Part shown: positions 44,086 to 53,266 of the stretch, piece by piece
How positions within the stretch are numbered: position 1 is the first letter of the stretch
Layout of the letters: the number at the start of each line of letters is the position of its first letter
Assembly (NCBI RefSeq): GCF_011752015.1
Contig: NZ_JAAIKA010000001.1
Coordinates: 868,001 to 932,000, forward strand
Direction of reading: 5' to 3'
DNA length: 64,000 bases
Source of the DNA: Canibacter zhoujuaniae
GTDB taxonomy: Bacteria; Actinomycetota; Actinomycetes; Actinomycetales; Microbacteriaceae
Notes under the pieces: generated by a model
Databases searched by the model: none
What the model was told of the DNA's origin: nothing
What the model saw: the letters and a program-made list of their open reading frames with translations, nothing else
Made by a program: the position numbers and the translations under genes

Positions 44086-44804
44086 TATTCCTCGCCCTCC
44101 TCAAGCGGCACAAAACCGCGGTGCAGTGCAGCAATTCCGTAAGACAGGTTGCGGTATTTCACATTTTCAAGACCCGCCGCAGTGAGCAACTTTGCCAGCT
44201 CTTTTTGGTTTGGCCATGCCGCAATTGACTCATTCAGGTAGTCGTAAGCGGCGCGATCCTTCGTCACCGCACCCGCAATTACCGGGAGCACTTTTGCGGC
44301 ATAGAAGCTGTAGGGTTTGCGCAGCGGTGCTACCGGAGTTGAGAACTCGCAGACAACAACACGACCACCGGGTTTTACAACACGACGCATCTCGGCAAGC
44401 GCCCGCGGCACATCGCTCACATTGCGCAACCCGAATGAAATAGTTGCCGCATCAAAGCTGTCGTCTGCAAACGGCAGCTGTGTGGCATCAGCGAATTCAA
44501 AGCTTACGAGCGGGTTGTTAGCGTGTTTTGCGCGACCGACAGCGAGCATGCCCTCTGAGAAGTCAGCTGCCACCACATGCGCACCGTGTTTTGCGAGCGC
44601 GACGCTGGAGGTTCCGGTGCCGGCGGCAAGATCGAGAATGCGCTCACCCTCTGCCGGCGCTACAGCTTTCACCAGAGCTAGCCGCCACAGGCGATCAATA
44701 CCGAAAGTTAGCAGGTCGTTCGTTAGATCATAGCGGCTGGCGATCTTGTCAAACATTCCTGAAACGTCGGCGGCTTTTTTGGTTTCAATATCCGGTCTGC
44801 TCAC
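44085..44804 (-). CDS. menG: Demethylmenaquinone methyltransferase
   Basis: A 239-residue SAM-dependent methyltransferase that methylates the naphthoquinone ring last. The UbiE/MenG signatures are MFDKIASRYDLTNDLLTFGIDRLWR at the N-terminus, ILDLAAGTGTSSVALAKHGA as the SAM loop, and NVSDVPRALAEMRRVVKPGGR. The start is taken as GTG 44804; AGAGGA abuts it with almost no spacing, so an upstream TTG or a leaderless message is possible. It is divergent from menF with 58 bases between and overlaps the polyprenyl synthase start by one base. Confidence 0.9.
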   Translation of the reverse strand: MSRPDIETKKAADVSGMFDKIASRYDLTNDLLTFGIDRLWRLALVKAVAPAEGERILDLAAGTGTSSVALAKHGAHVVAADFSEGMLAVGRAKHANNPLVSFEFADATQLPFADDSFDAATISFGLRNVSDVPRALAEMRRVVKPGGRVVVCEFSTPVAPLRKPYSFYAAKVLPVIAGAVTKDRAAYDYLNESIAAWPNQKELAKLLTAAGLENVKYRNLSYGIAALHRGFVPLEEGEE

Positions 44805-44862
44805 TCCTCTATCGTAGCGGCGCAGACAGAGCAAATCCTAGGAAGCACAGTAAAATGAGCGG

Positions 44863-46110
44863 GTGAGCATCCCGATGCTAAAAGTTGTGAGCGAGTTTTG
44901 CGCCGATCCTGGCGAGCTGCTCGATTTTGCGCACCGCCAGAAGCCGCTCGTTTGGTTGCGCGGCAACCGGCAAGCGGTTGGAATTGGGGAGGCTTTAAGG
45001 CTCACCGCGAGCGGCCCGGCACGTTTCACTGTGTTGCGTGAGAAGTGGCAGGAAATCGCTGCCGCGGCAGCGGTGACAGACGAGGTGCATCTGCCGGGCA
45101 GTGGGTTAGTGGCTTTCGGGGCGTTTGCGTTTGCCGATGACAGCGCGGCGCAGTCGAGCCTTGTCGTGCCTGAAATCACGCTGCATCAGCATGATAATCA
45201 GTGGTTTGTGACACGCGTTACTGTTGCAAGCGCGCACTGTGCCACCGCACTGCCTGATTTTTCTGCTCGACCAACAACCCCCGCTGGTGAGTGGGATCCT
45301 GTCGCACTCAATCCACACCCTGATCTGGCTGCGCGCACCAGCTATCTCAAAAAAGCTCACCAGGTTTTAGAGACGCTCGCTGCAGGAGGCGCAGAGAAGG
45401 TTGTGCTCGCGCGCCAAATTAGTGCGCCGATCCACCCCAATGCTGATTTGCGAGTGCCGCTCCGGCGTTTAGCGCAGCGATTTCCCGACTGCTGGACCTT
45501 CGCGTTTGACGGGTTTTTGGGCGCCACCCCTGAAACACTCGCGCGCGTGGTGCGGGGTCGCATGTCTGCTTTGGTGCTGGCCGGCACCACACCGCGCGCC
45601 GCAGATAGCGCAGCAGACGCGCTCAGACGTCACCATCTTTTGGCCTCAGACTCACTCGCGCGCGAACATGAGTATGCCGCAGCGAGTGTTGTCGAGGCGG
45701 TTTCTGATCTTGTGACTAAGCTCCAGGTGACTGCGCCACAGGTTGTGCAGCTGCCGAATGTTTGGCATTTGGCAACAGCAATCTCAGCTCACACAACCGC
45801 CGATGTTTCTGCTCTCGATCTGACAGCGGCGATGCATCCGACCGCTGCGGTGGCGGGCACGCCAACATCGGCCGCGAAAAATGTGATCGCTGCGGTTGAA
45901 GGTTTTGATCGCAGATTCTATGCCGGCGCGATCGGCTGGCTGGATGCGAGCGGTGACGGTGAATGGGCCTTAGCCTTACGCTGCGCTGAAGTGCGCGATG
46001 GGGTTGTGACCGCTACCGCCGGCGGTGGGTTTGTCGCAGGTTCCGATCCGGTAAGAGAGCTCGACGAGACCGTCGCAAAATTTGCGCCGATCGTTGATGC
46101 TTTTAAATAG
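44863..46110 (+). CDS. menF: Isochorismate synthase
   Basis: A 415-residue enzyme of the chorismate-utilising family, converting chorismate to isochorismate, the first step to menaquinone. The C-terminal domain holds KVVLARQISAPI, FAFDGFLGATPETLARVVRGRMSALVLAGTTPRA, then LPNVWHLATAISAH and HPTAAVAGTPT, with the Mg-binding glutamates in the last third (LALRCAEVR). The start is GTG 44863; ATG 44875 with GGGTGA upstream is an alternative four residues shorter. Its end overlaps the opposing menD by 8 bases. Confidence 0.9.
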   Translation: MSIPMLKVVSEFCADPGELLDFAHRQKPLVWLRGNRQAVGIGEALRLTASGPARFTVLREKWQEIAAAAAVTDEVHLPGSGLVAFGAFAFADDSAAQSSLVVPEITLHQHDNQWFVTRVTVASAHCATALPDFSARPTTPAGEWDPVALNPHPDLAARTSYLKKAHQVLETLAAGGAEKVVLARQISAPIHPNADLRVPLRRLAQRFPDCWTFAFDGFLGATPETLARVVRGRMSALVLAGTTPRAADSAADALRRHHLLASDSLAREHEYAAASVVEAVSDLVTKLQVTAPQVVQLPNVWHLATAISAHTTADVSALDLTAAMHPTAAVAGTPTSAAKNVIAAVEGFDRRFYAGAIGWLDASGDGEWALALRCAEVRDGVVTATAGGGFVAGSDPVRELDETVAKFAPIVDAFK

Positions 46111-47890
46111 TTACTTCAATAATTTCTGGGTCTTGCACCTGCCGGGTCAGCACAGTATCGAGTTCGGAGCGCGTAGCTACCTTTTCGTACTTCCAGCCGT
46201 AAGCGGTAGCGAGCGACTCGATCACAACATTATGCGGGGTGCGCATAACACGGTCGTATGCCTGGGCAGATGCTGTTTTCTTCACCTCAAGCTGCTCGAA
46301 GATAGTGCCCCCGCAGTCGTTTAAAACGAATATTTGCAGCGCTGGTTGCGCCTCTCCCGGGGTTAGCGCGAGAGACCCGGCATCGTGCAACAGCGCCAAA
46401 TCGCCGATTAAAAGCCGGGTTACTCCGGCAGACGCTGCGATTTCACCGTTTACTCGCGCTGCGACTCCAAACTGGGATGCGGTAGCAATGCCAAGCGCGG
46501 TCGCAACAGTGCCATCAATACCCGCAACGCCCCTGTTTGCGTGCACGGGCACGGGGCGTCCCGGCACCTGCCGGTCAGCAACACGCACGAGACGAGACGC
46601 CGCAAAAACCAGCCGATCGTGCGGCCAGCAGGCCTGCCAAACTCGCTCGACCAGCATTTCGCGGGTGACCGGTTCGCGCATTGCGGCAAGCTCCTGCCTG
46701 GCATACTGATTGCGTTCTTTGTAACCGGTTTCACGTGCGAGAGCTGTATCCGGCGCGTGCGCCGTAGTGCGGGATGTGAGCAGCTCACGGTCAGCGCGCA
46801 CCCATGCTCGAAGCCACGCTCGGCCGCGGTCGCGGTTAAACCCATCTGGCAGCAAAATATCGGGAACAACCCGCACCCTGTTTTTAAGCTCCGCATCAGA
46901 CACACCGGCCGGTAAATAAACAGGCAGACCGACACCTGCCGAGCTCGTTGCCACAGCATCCACTACCACCACTCGCACTGCCGGCTCGCTAAGCAGCGCC
47001 AGCACTTCCCGAGTGAGAGTCGGGTAACCGAATACCACCGCCTGGGCAATCGCGCCACGAGTTTCGGCATCAGCGAGCAGAGTTTGATAACAGTTGATCA
47101 CATTCCTACCGAAACGTGCACCGGAAACAACCTCTGCCAATAACGGCAGCCCCGCACGGTGTGCAAAATCTTCGGCGGATCGGCCAGCGCCGGCACCTGC
47201 AATCACGACGGTGGGGAGGGAGTCATCTAACACAGCGGGAGAAGTCTCGACCAAGCCAAGCTCATACGCTTTTACCTGGGAGTTGGCGCCGCCCTCGTAT
47301 GCTTGCTCCGGTGGCGACACAGATTCGGGAACGTCACCAGACCCGGAGAGCGGCTCGTTGAGCCGCAGATTTAGATGCACGGGCCCCGTTTTGCTCGCGG
47401 TGTGTAAGCGCCCAGCGAGTGAGTCAAAATAGGAGAGCTCAGGCACTGCCGCCGCCGCAATCTCAAGGTCTATTCCAAAACGGGCATATGCTCGGAAAAT
47501 AGCCGCCTGTGACGCTGTTTGGTTGGCGCGAATACCGTGTAACTCAAGCGGCCGGTCTGCGCTTATCACAAGCAACGGAATACGTGCGTTTGCGGCCTCC
47601 ATAACCGCAGGCATCAGGTTTGCAACTGCTGTGCCGCTGGTCGTCACAACCGCTGCAGCCCGCCCTGTTTCACGCGCTAGGCCGAGCGCGAAGAACCCCG
47701 CACTGCGCTCGTCCGTGCGCACATGCAGGAAGATACGCCCCGATTTTTCCAGCTCTGCAGCGGCAAGCGCCAAAGCCTGTGAGCGAGACCCGGGGGCGAT
47801 AACAACGTCACTTAGACCGTATGCGAGAAGCGACTTCAAAAGCCGCTCAGCCGCAGCAGCAGCACCCGACAGCGGTAACGGCACTGTCAT
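46103..47890 (-). CDS. menD: SEPHCHC synthase
   Basis: A 595-residue thiamine-diphosphate enzyme adding a succinic semialdehyde unit from 2-oxoglutarate to isochorismate. The N-terminal domain has VVIAPGSRSQALALA and VVTTSGTAVANLMPAVMEA, ADRPLELHGIRANQTASQ is diagnostic of MenD, and the C-terminal ThDP region includes NRGVAGIDGTVATALG and LIGDLALLHDAGSL. The ATG shares one base with the stop codon of the PLDc_N membrane protein (TAATG). Convergent with menF. Confidence 0.93.
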   Translation of the reverse strand: MTVPLPLSGAAAAAERLLKSLLAYGLSDVVIAPGSRSQALALAAAELEKSGRIFLHVRTDERSAGFFALGLARETGRAAAVVTTSGTAVANLMPAVMEAANARIPLLVISADRPLELHGIRANQTASQAAIFRAYARFGIDLEIAAAAVPELSYFDSLAGRLHTASKTGPVHLNLRLNEPLSGSGDVPESVSPPEQAYEGGANSQVKAYELGLVETSPAVLDDSLPTVVIAGAGAGRSAEDFAHRAGLPLLAEVVSGARFGRNVINCYQTLLADAETRGAIAQAVVFGYPTLTREVLALLSEPAVRVVVVDAVATSSAGVGLPVYLPAGVSDAELKNRVRVVPDILLPDGFNRDRGRAWLRAWVRADRELLTSRTTAHAPDTALARETGYKERNQYARQELAAMREPVTREMLVERVWQACWPHDRLVFAASRLVRVADRQVPGRPVPVHANRGVAGIDGTVATALGIATASQFGVAARVNGEIAASAGVTRLLIGDLALLHDAGSLALTPGEAQPALQIFVLNDCGGTIFEQLEVKKTASAQAYDRVMRTPHNVVIESLATAYGWKYEKVATRSELDTVLTRQVQDPEIIEVTI

Positions 47891-48300
47891 TAATTGTTTT
47901 CTTCCGGCTTGTCTCCGTCAGAATCATCCGTGGGTTTCGGGTCTTCACCCGGAAAGGTCTCATTATCGAGTTCACGCAACCGCTCTTCAAGCTCACGCAA
48001 CCGCGCCTCGCTCGACTCATTGAGACGGGATAGCGCATCAGCCGCAGCAGCAGCGCCAGATGCCGCAGCGCCTGCGACCGTGCCACGAGAGCCGGCCGAT
48101 CCGCCCACCTGACTGTCGCGCACCTTCCCGATGGTGAGCCAGAGAATACCACCGATAACAGGCAAGAACACCACTAACACAACCCACACAGGTTTAGAAA
48201 CGCCACGCGTGCGCTGCGGCTCAGTCATTGCAGCATCAACCACCGCAAAAATCTGAAACGCCGCCGCAAGCACAACCGTGATTATCAAAGCTCTTGCCAT
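47890..48300 (-). CDS. PLDc_N-domain small membrane protein
   Basis: A 136-residue protein. The first 60 residues hold two hydrophobic helices (ALIITVVLAAAFQIFAVVDAAM and VSKPVWVVLVVFLPVIGGILWLTIG) of the PLDc_N (phospholipase D N-terminal) type, without any catalytic HKD domain. A cytoplasmic tail with Ala-rich and charged helical segments (SRLNESSEARLRELEERLRELDNE) follows, ending in an acidic stretch. Function unknown; such proteins often lie beside menaquinone genes in actinobacteria. Its stop codon overlaps the menD ATG by one base, so the two are co-translated. Confidence 0.78.
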   Translation of the reverse strand: MARALIITVVLAAAFQIFAVVDAAMTEPQRTRGVSKPVWVVLVVFLPVIGGILWLTIGKVRDSQVGGSAGSRGTVAGAAASGAAAAADALSRLNESSEARLRELEERLRELDNETFPGEDPKPTDDSDGDKPEENN

Positions 48301-48364
48301 AGCGTAATTTTATCGCACGGCACCTGTCAGCTAGCCGTCGGAGTGCATCGCTAAACTCGAAGAT

Positions 48365-48667
48365 ATGAGCGCAAAGAAAGCTTGGATTCTATACACCGTG
48401 TTGCGGCTGCTGTTTTTTGCGGTGCCGTTCACGCTAATTATGCTGTGGCTGCCAAATGTCTACGCAAACGGCCTCACCATTGGAGTGTTTTTTGCCGTTA
48501 TCTGCGCAGCTATGATTTCTTTAGCGCTCTCGCTGCTGTTTTTGGGCAAACTGCGTGAACGTGCCGCGCAGGGGGTTGCCGAGTGGCGCACCTCAAGTCA
48601 CACGCACGACAGCGATGTGGAAGACGCCGCCATCGACGAGCTAGAGCCCGAAACCCCACGCAATTAG
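48365..48667 (+). CDS. DUF4229 small membrane protein
   Basis: A 100-residue protein with two hydrophobic helices (about residues 8-30, LYTVLRLLFFAVPFTLIMLWL, and 36-60) followed by a polar tail containing GKLRERAAQGVAEWRTSSHTHDSDVEDAAIDELEPET. This matches the DUF4229 family, often found next to menA/PLDc_N genes in actinobacteria. Function unknown. Its 3' end overlaps the 3' end of the convergent menA by 27 bases. Confidence 0.75.
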   Translation: MSAKKAWILYTVLRLLFFAVPFTLIMLWLPNVYANGLTIGVFFAVICAAMISLALSLLFLGKLRERAAQGVAEWRTSSHTHDSDVEDAAIDELEPETPRN

Positions 48668-49606
48668 AATCGCATAGGCGAGCGCTGCGATGCTTGTCAG
48701 CTGCAGCGCGAGAATCAGCTCACGCGCAGTTTTCGCGGTGAGCACAATCAAACACGTTGGCAGCACAATTAAGAGCACTAAGAAAGAAACCGAGATCCGC
48801 GGGAAAAACGGAGTGTGCACAGCAGAGACCAGAAACGGTGCGAGCGCGAAAAGCACAAACAGGATGCGGGCAGCGCGATCCCCAATAACTACCGCAAGTG
48901 TGCGCTTTCCCGCCTGTCGGTCGGTTGGAATATCGCGGATATTGTTGGCGATTAACACAGCGACAGCAAAGCACCCGATGGCGCCAGCCACCCACCAGAT
49001 CTGCTGATTGGCGATATCAGACTGCAGATAGTAGGTGCCGGCGGTTGCAACAAGACCGAAGAAGATGAACACCATCACCTCGCCCAAGGCCATGTAACCG
49101 TAAGGGCGTTTGCCGCCCGTGTAAAACCAGGCTGCGATGATCGCGAGAACACCTATTACGAGAAACCACCAGCGCCCGGAGAGCACAACCGCAACAAGGC
49201 CTGCAAGCGCCGCGAGCGCAAAACATCCGAGCGCGACAGCAAGCACTTTTTTCGGGTTCACCAGCCCAGATGCGGTGAGTCGTGCGGGGCCGACGCGAAA
49301 TTCATCAGTGCCGCGCACCCCGTCACTGTAGTCGTTCGCGTAGTTCACGCCGATCTGCAGCAGCACCGCAACGGCGAGCGCCAGAAGGGTTAGCGGCCAG
49401 GAAAATTCTTGCACCATCGATGCAATGCCGGCTCCGGCGATAACCGGCGCAAATGCGAGCGGCAGTGTGCGAAGCCTCGCTCCGTGCACCCAGTCGCCTA
49501 TGGTTACGCTACTGTGGCCTGTGGTTTTCAGGTGTGCTGCGGTGGCGGCGCGTTTTGCGGGGTTACCTGAGACGCCCGGCCGATGCTGGTTTTTCTGCTT
49601 ATTCAC
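48641..49606 (-). CDS. menA: 1,4-dihydroxy-2-naphthoate polyprenyltransferase
   Basis: A 321-residue UbiA-superfamily membrane enzyme that attaches the polyprenyl tail to dihydroxynaphthoate. The first Asp-rich motif is NYANDYSDGVRGTDE near residues 88-102 and the second is NNIRDIPTDRQAGKRTLAV near 216-234. About nine helices are seen. A basic N-terminal tail (NKQKNQHRPGVSGNPAKRA) precedes the first helix. Polyprenyl diphosphate probably comes from the synthase at 43015. It is 21 bases downstream of the menE stop codon. Confidence 0.93.
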   Translation of the reverse strand: MNKQKNQHRPGVSGNPAKRAATAAHLKTTGHSSVTIGDWVHGARLRTLPLAFAPVIAGAGIASMVQEFSWPLTLLALAVAVLLQIGVNYANDYSDGVRGTDEFRVGPARLTASGLVNPKKVLAVALGCFALAALAGLVAVVLSGRWWFLVIGVLAIIAAWFYTGGKRPYGYMALGEVMVFIFFGLVATAGTYYLQSDIANQQIWWVAGAIGCFAVAVLIANNIRDIPTDRQAGKRTLAVVIGDRAARILFVLFALAPFLVSAVHTPFFPRISVSFLVLLIVLPTCLIVLTAKTARELILALQLTSIAALAYAILIAWGFGL

Positions 49607-49627
49607 AAATCCACCTATTCTTTTTAG

Positions 49628-50800
49628 CTAACCGCTAATCCTGGCTGCCGCGAGCGCGGTTAGAGCCTGATAGTCAGGCTTGCCTCCGGCTAGTGTCGGC
49701 ATGGTTTCAAGGCTTATAAATCTAGCCGGGGTTGCGGCTCTGCCGAGCTCTCTAACAAGCTCTGCGGTAACTTCTGATTCTTCTAATTTGCTGTTTTCAG
49801 TGTCATCGTTATTGCGGTGCACGACAACGAGCCGCTCACCCCAGTAGGCGTCAGGCACAGCAACCGCTGCCACGCTGCCATCCCCGTATAGTTTGGTTAG
49901 CACTGTTTCGACGCTGTCCAGTGAAACGTTAACGCCGCCGGAAATAAAGACACGATCCGCCCGCCCTGTGATCTGCAGCATGCCGCCGAGCAGCTCACCG
50001 GTATCACCCGTGCGATACCAGCGCACGCCTGTTTTTTCATCGGTAATAAACCGATCCTGCACAGAAATTCTGCCGTCTTCAGTGAGATAACCGAGCGCGA
50101 GATTAGCGCCGGCCAACTGCACCTCCCCATTGCGAATACGCACGCGCGAGTTGCCGATCTCAACCCCGTCGTAAACGCAACCGCCTGCTGTTTCAGTGGA
50201 TCCGTATGTGCGCACAATGTTTACACCCAGATCGTAGGCGCGCTGTCGCAGTTGTAGCGAGGTCGGGCCGCCACCGACAAGAATCGCTGCGAATTCCTGC
50301 AGGGTTTGTAGTGCTGTCGCGTCGGTTTCGGCTAGGTCTAATAACCTGGCTAACTGCACCGGCACCACCGACATATAGCGCCGTGGGTGGGTCAGCTGTG
50401 CCGCCCGGGTAATAATCTCATTGGCGTCAGCGTTTAGGGCAAAGACAGGCTCAGTGCCGCTGATGTGGCTGCGCACCAACTGCCCAAGACCGCTCACCAG
50501 GTTGAGCGGCAGGGTGACAAGCCACTGCCCGTCGCCGCCAAGCTCTGCGAGGCTTGCGCGTGCGTTTTCAAGCAGAGCTGCAGCGCTTAAAGCAACTGTT
50601 TTTGGCTCGCCGGTCGATCCGGAGGTGCGAATCAACACAGCCGCTTCAGCTCGCACCTCATCGCTTATAACTGCTGCCTGCGAGAGCGGCTCTGTGCCCT
50701 GCGCGAGCGGCATGAGCAGTGTCTTACCCGCTAGCGCATCTGACAGAGCGGCGCACAACCAAGCGATATCCGAAGTTGGCACCTGCACGAATTGTTTCAT
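49628..50800 (-). CDS. menE: o-Succinylbenzoate-CoA ligase
   Basis: A 390-residue AMP-forming ligase activating o-succinylbenzoate with CoA. The P-loop-like motif is LIRTSGSTGEPKTVALS near residues 56-72, the adenine motif is VRTYGSTETAGGCVYDG, and WYRTGDTGELLGGMLQITGRADRVFISGGVNVSLDSVE carries the hinge. It is shorter than many MenE proteins (about 450) because the N-terminal part is reduced, as in other actinobacterial MenE proteins. It follows menB by 8 bases and precedes menA. Confidence 0.9.
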   Translation of the reverse strand: MKQFVQVPTSDIAWLCAALSDALAGKTLLMPLAQGTEPLSQAAVISDEVRAEAAVLIRTSGSTGEPKTVALSAAALLENARASLAELGGDGQWLVTLPLNLVSGLGQLVRSHISGTEPVFALNADANEIITRAAQLTHPRRYMSVVPVQLARLLDLAETDATALQTLQEFAAILVGGGPTSLQLRQRAYDLGVNIVRTYGSTETAGGCVYDGVEIGNSRVRIRNGEVQLAGANLALGYLTEDGRISVQDRFITDEKTGVRWYRTGDTGELLGGMLQITGRADRVFISGGVNVSLDSVETVLTKLYGDGSVAAVAVPDAYWGERLVVVHRNNDDTENSKLEESEVTAELVRELGRAATPARFISLETMPTLAGGKPDYQALTALAAARISG

Positions 50801-50808
50801 GTCGCGCC

Positions 50809-51720
50809 CTAAAAGTGATAGGGGAAGGCCGACCAGTCGGGCGAGCGTTTCTCGAGGAAGCTGTCACGCCCCTCAACTGCCTCATCGGTGCCGTATGCCA
50901 GCCGGGTTGCCTCACCGGCGAACAGCTGCTGCCCGACAATGCCGTCGTCGACCGCGTTAAACGCGTATTTCAGCATGCGGATCGCGGTTGGCGACTTCCC
51001 GAGTATGGTGCGCGCCCATTTAATGCCCTCTTTTTCAAGCTCTTCGTGCGGCACGACACGGTTAACAACACCCATTTCATATGCGCGTTGCGCATCATAT
51101 TCTTCGGCGAGGAAGAAGACTTCGCGCGCAAACTTCTGCCCGATTTGACGCGCAAAATATGCTGAACCGTAACCGGCATCAAAGGAGCCCACGTCTGCGT
51201 CGGTCTGCTTAAACTTCCCGTGCTCACGGCTTGCGATAGTGAGGTCGCACACCACGTTCAGCGAGTGCCCGCCGCCTGCCGCCCAGCCGGGCACCAACGC
51301 GATAACAACCTTCGGCATAAAGCGAATTAGCCGCTGCACTTCGAGGATGTGCAGCCGCCCTGCGCGGGCGGTGTCTATCCCCGCGGCGTTCTCGGTCGCC
51401 GCATATTTGTAGCCGTCTTTGCCGCGAATGCGCTGATCGCCGCCGGAGCAGAAAGCCCACCCGCCATCACGGGGGCTCGGGCCGTTACCGGTGAGCAGCA
51501 CAACCCCGATTTTGGGGTTAACACGCGCTTTTTCAAGAGCGTCATACAGCTCATCAACTGTCTGTGGTCGGAAGGCATTGCGCACCTCTGGGCGGTTAAA
51601 GGCGATCCGTGAAATACGGCCATCACCACTCACGTGCGCTGTAATATCACTGTAGTTTTCAGCACCCGGCGCAAGCACCCACTCACTCGGGTCAAACAGT
51701 TCAGAAACCTTCTCACTCAT
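50809..51720 (-). CDS. menB: 1,4-dihydroxy-2-naphthoyl-CoA synthase
   Basis: A 303-residue crotonase-fold enzyme closing the second ring. IAFNRPEVRNAFRPQTVDELYDALEKA, the oxyanion segment GWAFCSGGDQRIRGKDGY and ALVPGWAAGGGHSLNVVCDLTIAS are characteristic of MenB. The C-terminus ends SPDWSAFPYHF as in family members. The start is set at ATG 51720 (MSEKVSELFDP); an upstream in-frame ATG would add eleven residues. It is divergent from menC with 58 bases between the starts. Confidence 0.93.
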   Translation of the reverse strand: MSEKVSELFDPSEWVLAPGAENYSDITAHVSGDGRISRIAFNRPEVRNAFRPQTVDELYDALEKARVNPKIGVVLLTGNGPSPRDGGWAFCSGGDQRIRGKDGYKYAATENAAGIDTARAGRLHILEVQRLIRFMPKVVIALVPGWAAGGGHSLNVVCDLTIASREHGKFKQTDADVGSFDAGYGSAYFARQIGQKFAREVFFLAEEYDAQRAYEMGVVNRVVPHEELEKEGIKWARTILGKSPTAIRMLKYAFNAVDDGIVGQQLFAGEATRLAYGTDEAVEGRDSFLEKRSPDWSAFPYHF

Positions 51721-51778
51721 GCTCACAAGTTTAGCCGCAGCCGCTTCGCACATTGGGTGGCGCGGTTAGACTTGCGGT

Positions 51779-52846
51779 ATGGCTTTAGCCCCCTCTCCGA
51801 CAGAGCATCTTCCTGACCCGCTGCCCTCGCTCGACGAGCTGCGCGAACGCGCCCGTGTCGTCTCTATTCCGCTTCGCGTCAAGTTTCGCGGGGTGCTGCA
51901 GCGTGAGGTGATGCTGTTTGCAGGGCCAAACGGGTGGGCCGAATGGGCTCCGTTTTTAGAATACGGCCCCGCTGAGTCTGCTCGTTGGTTGTGCGCCGCG
52001 CTGGCACAGGGTTGGGGGTCGCACCCTCCCCTGCTGCGGGATCGGATCGCGGTTAACGTCACAGTTCCTGCGGTCCCCGCACAGCGTGTGCCGGAAGTGC
52101 TCGCACGCTACGGCGATCTCGCTGCGCTGCAAAAGATAAAGGCTGTCAAGGTTAAAGTTGCAGAAACTGGGCAGTCGCTCGCGGCTGATACTGCGCGGAT
52201 TGCGGCGGTTCGCCGCGCACTGGGTGAGAGTGTTCTGCTGCGTTTAGACGCTAATGCGGGCTGGTCTGTAAGCGATGCGCTCAACGCAGCACTGCGGCTG
52301 CAAGAATTCAATATCGACTATTTTGAACAACCCGTTGCGACACTAGCGGAACTGAAGCAACTGCGGCAGGAGTTTTCCAAGCACGAAATTCGCGCCCGCA
52401 TTGCGGCAGATGAACTACTGCGTAAAGCACCCGATCCCTTCGATAAAAACTTGCAAGCCCGCCTGCGCGAAGCTGCTGATTTGGTAATCGTGAAGCAGGC
52501 ACCGCTTGGCGGGGTGCGCCGCACGCTTGCAATCATCGAATCACTAAAGCTTCCCACGGTGGTTTCCAGCGGGCTCGAGACTGGGGTTGGGATAGCCGCA
52601 GGGCTCAAGCTCGCCGCCGCACTCCCCGACGCTCTGCTCGACGGCCCTTGTGGCTTAGCAACGGGCAGCTTGCTGCAGCGCGACATCCTCACCCAACCGC
52701 ACAGCATTACAGCGGGAGAAATCGCCGTGCGTGCCCCCGCGGTAAGCGCAGCAGCTCTGCACGAAACTCGCGCAAGTGTTTCACGTGAAACATGGTGGCA
52801 CTCGCGTCTGGCACAGAGTTATCAGGCGCTTCTAGCTGATGGTTAG
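51779..52846 (+). CDS. menC: o-Succinylbenzoate synthase
   Basis: A 355-residue enolase-superfamily enzyme dehydrating SHCHC. The first catalytic lysine is in IKAVKVKVAETGQ, the metal ligands are in LRLDANAGWSVSDAL and DYFEQPVATLAEL and AADELLRK, and the second lysine is in LVIVKQAPLGGVRR. ALLDGPCGLATG follows. The extra C-terminal 50 residues end in SRETWWHSRLAQSYQALLADG. Separated from the other men genes by strand but divergent from menB, with which it may share a control region. Confidence 0.9.
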   Translation: MALAPSPTEHLPDPLPSLDELRERARVVSIPLRVKFRGVLQREVMLFAGPNGWAEWAPFLEYGPAESARWLCAALAQGWGSHPPLLRDRIAVNVTVPAVPAQRVPEVLARYGDLAALQKIKAVKVKVAETGQSLAADTARIAAVRRALGESVLLRLDANAGWSVSDALNAALRLQEFNIDYFEQPVATLAELKQLRQEFSKHEIRARIAADELLRKAPDPFDKNLQARLREAADLVIVKQAPLGGVRRTLAIIESLKLPTVVSSGLETGVGIAAGLKLAAALPDALLDGPCGLATGSLLQRDILTQPHSITAGEIAVRAPAVSAAALHETRASVSRETWWHSRLAQSYQALLADG

Positions 52847-52855
52847 GATATACAC

Positions 52856-53263
52856 ATGAACGAAAATCAGACTCCCCAGGATCAAACTCCCCAGGATCAG
52901 AACACCCCTGCTGCGCCGCAGTATTATCGGCAGCCGCAGCTTGCAGAGGCCCAGCCAGCACCGGATGCAGCGGTAACCAATCCGTCTCAGGGTTATGTGC
53001 AGGCTGGCTACGCTGCGCAGACGCCAGAAAACCCGATTAGCGCCCTAACTATCGTGGGCTTCATTATGGCTTTTGTGATGCCTCTTGTTGGCCTTATTCT
53101 CAGCATCATTGCACTAAAGGGTGCGAAGGCGCGCAATGAAGAAGGCAGCAGGCTTGCACTAGCCGGCATTATTATTGGCGCAGTCTTCACCGCTCTTACC
53201 CTGTTGTACATTATTTTTGTGATGGGCACAGTGGTCTGGTTCGGCAGCATCAACAACTTCTGA
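52856..53263 (+). CDS. DUF4190 membrane protein with Gln/Pro-rich N-terminus
   Basis: A 135-residue protein. The first 55 residues are Gln, Pro and Ala-rich and include a repeated QTPQD unit, encoded by two near-identical 15-bp copies. The C-terminal half is a DUF4190-type two-helix domain: NPISALTIVGFIMAFVMPLVGLILSIIALKGA, then a short basic loop with EEGSRLALAGIIIGAVFTALTLLYIIFVM. It is common in actinobacteria with no known function. It follows menC by 9 bases and may be read from the same transcript. Convergent with the metallophosphoesterase gene. Confidence 0.8.
   Translation: MNENQTPQDQTPQDQNTPAAPQYYRQPQLAEAQPAPDAAVTNPSQGYVQAGYAAQTPENPISALTIVGFIMAFVMPLVGLILSIIALKGAKARNEEGSRLALAGIIIGAVFTALTLLYIIFVMGTVVWFGSINNF
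52871..52900 (+). repeat. Tandem 15-bp repeat in the DUF4190 gene
   Basis: ACTCCCCAGGATCAA at 52871-52885 is followed at once by ACTCCCCAGGATCAG at 52886-52900. It encodes the repeated QTPQD/TPQDQ segment. Copy number could vary between strains without changing frame. Confidence 0.85.
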
Positions 53264-53266
53264 TTG

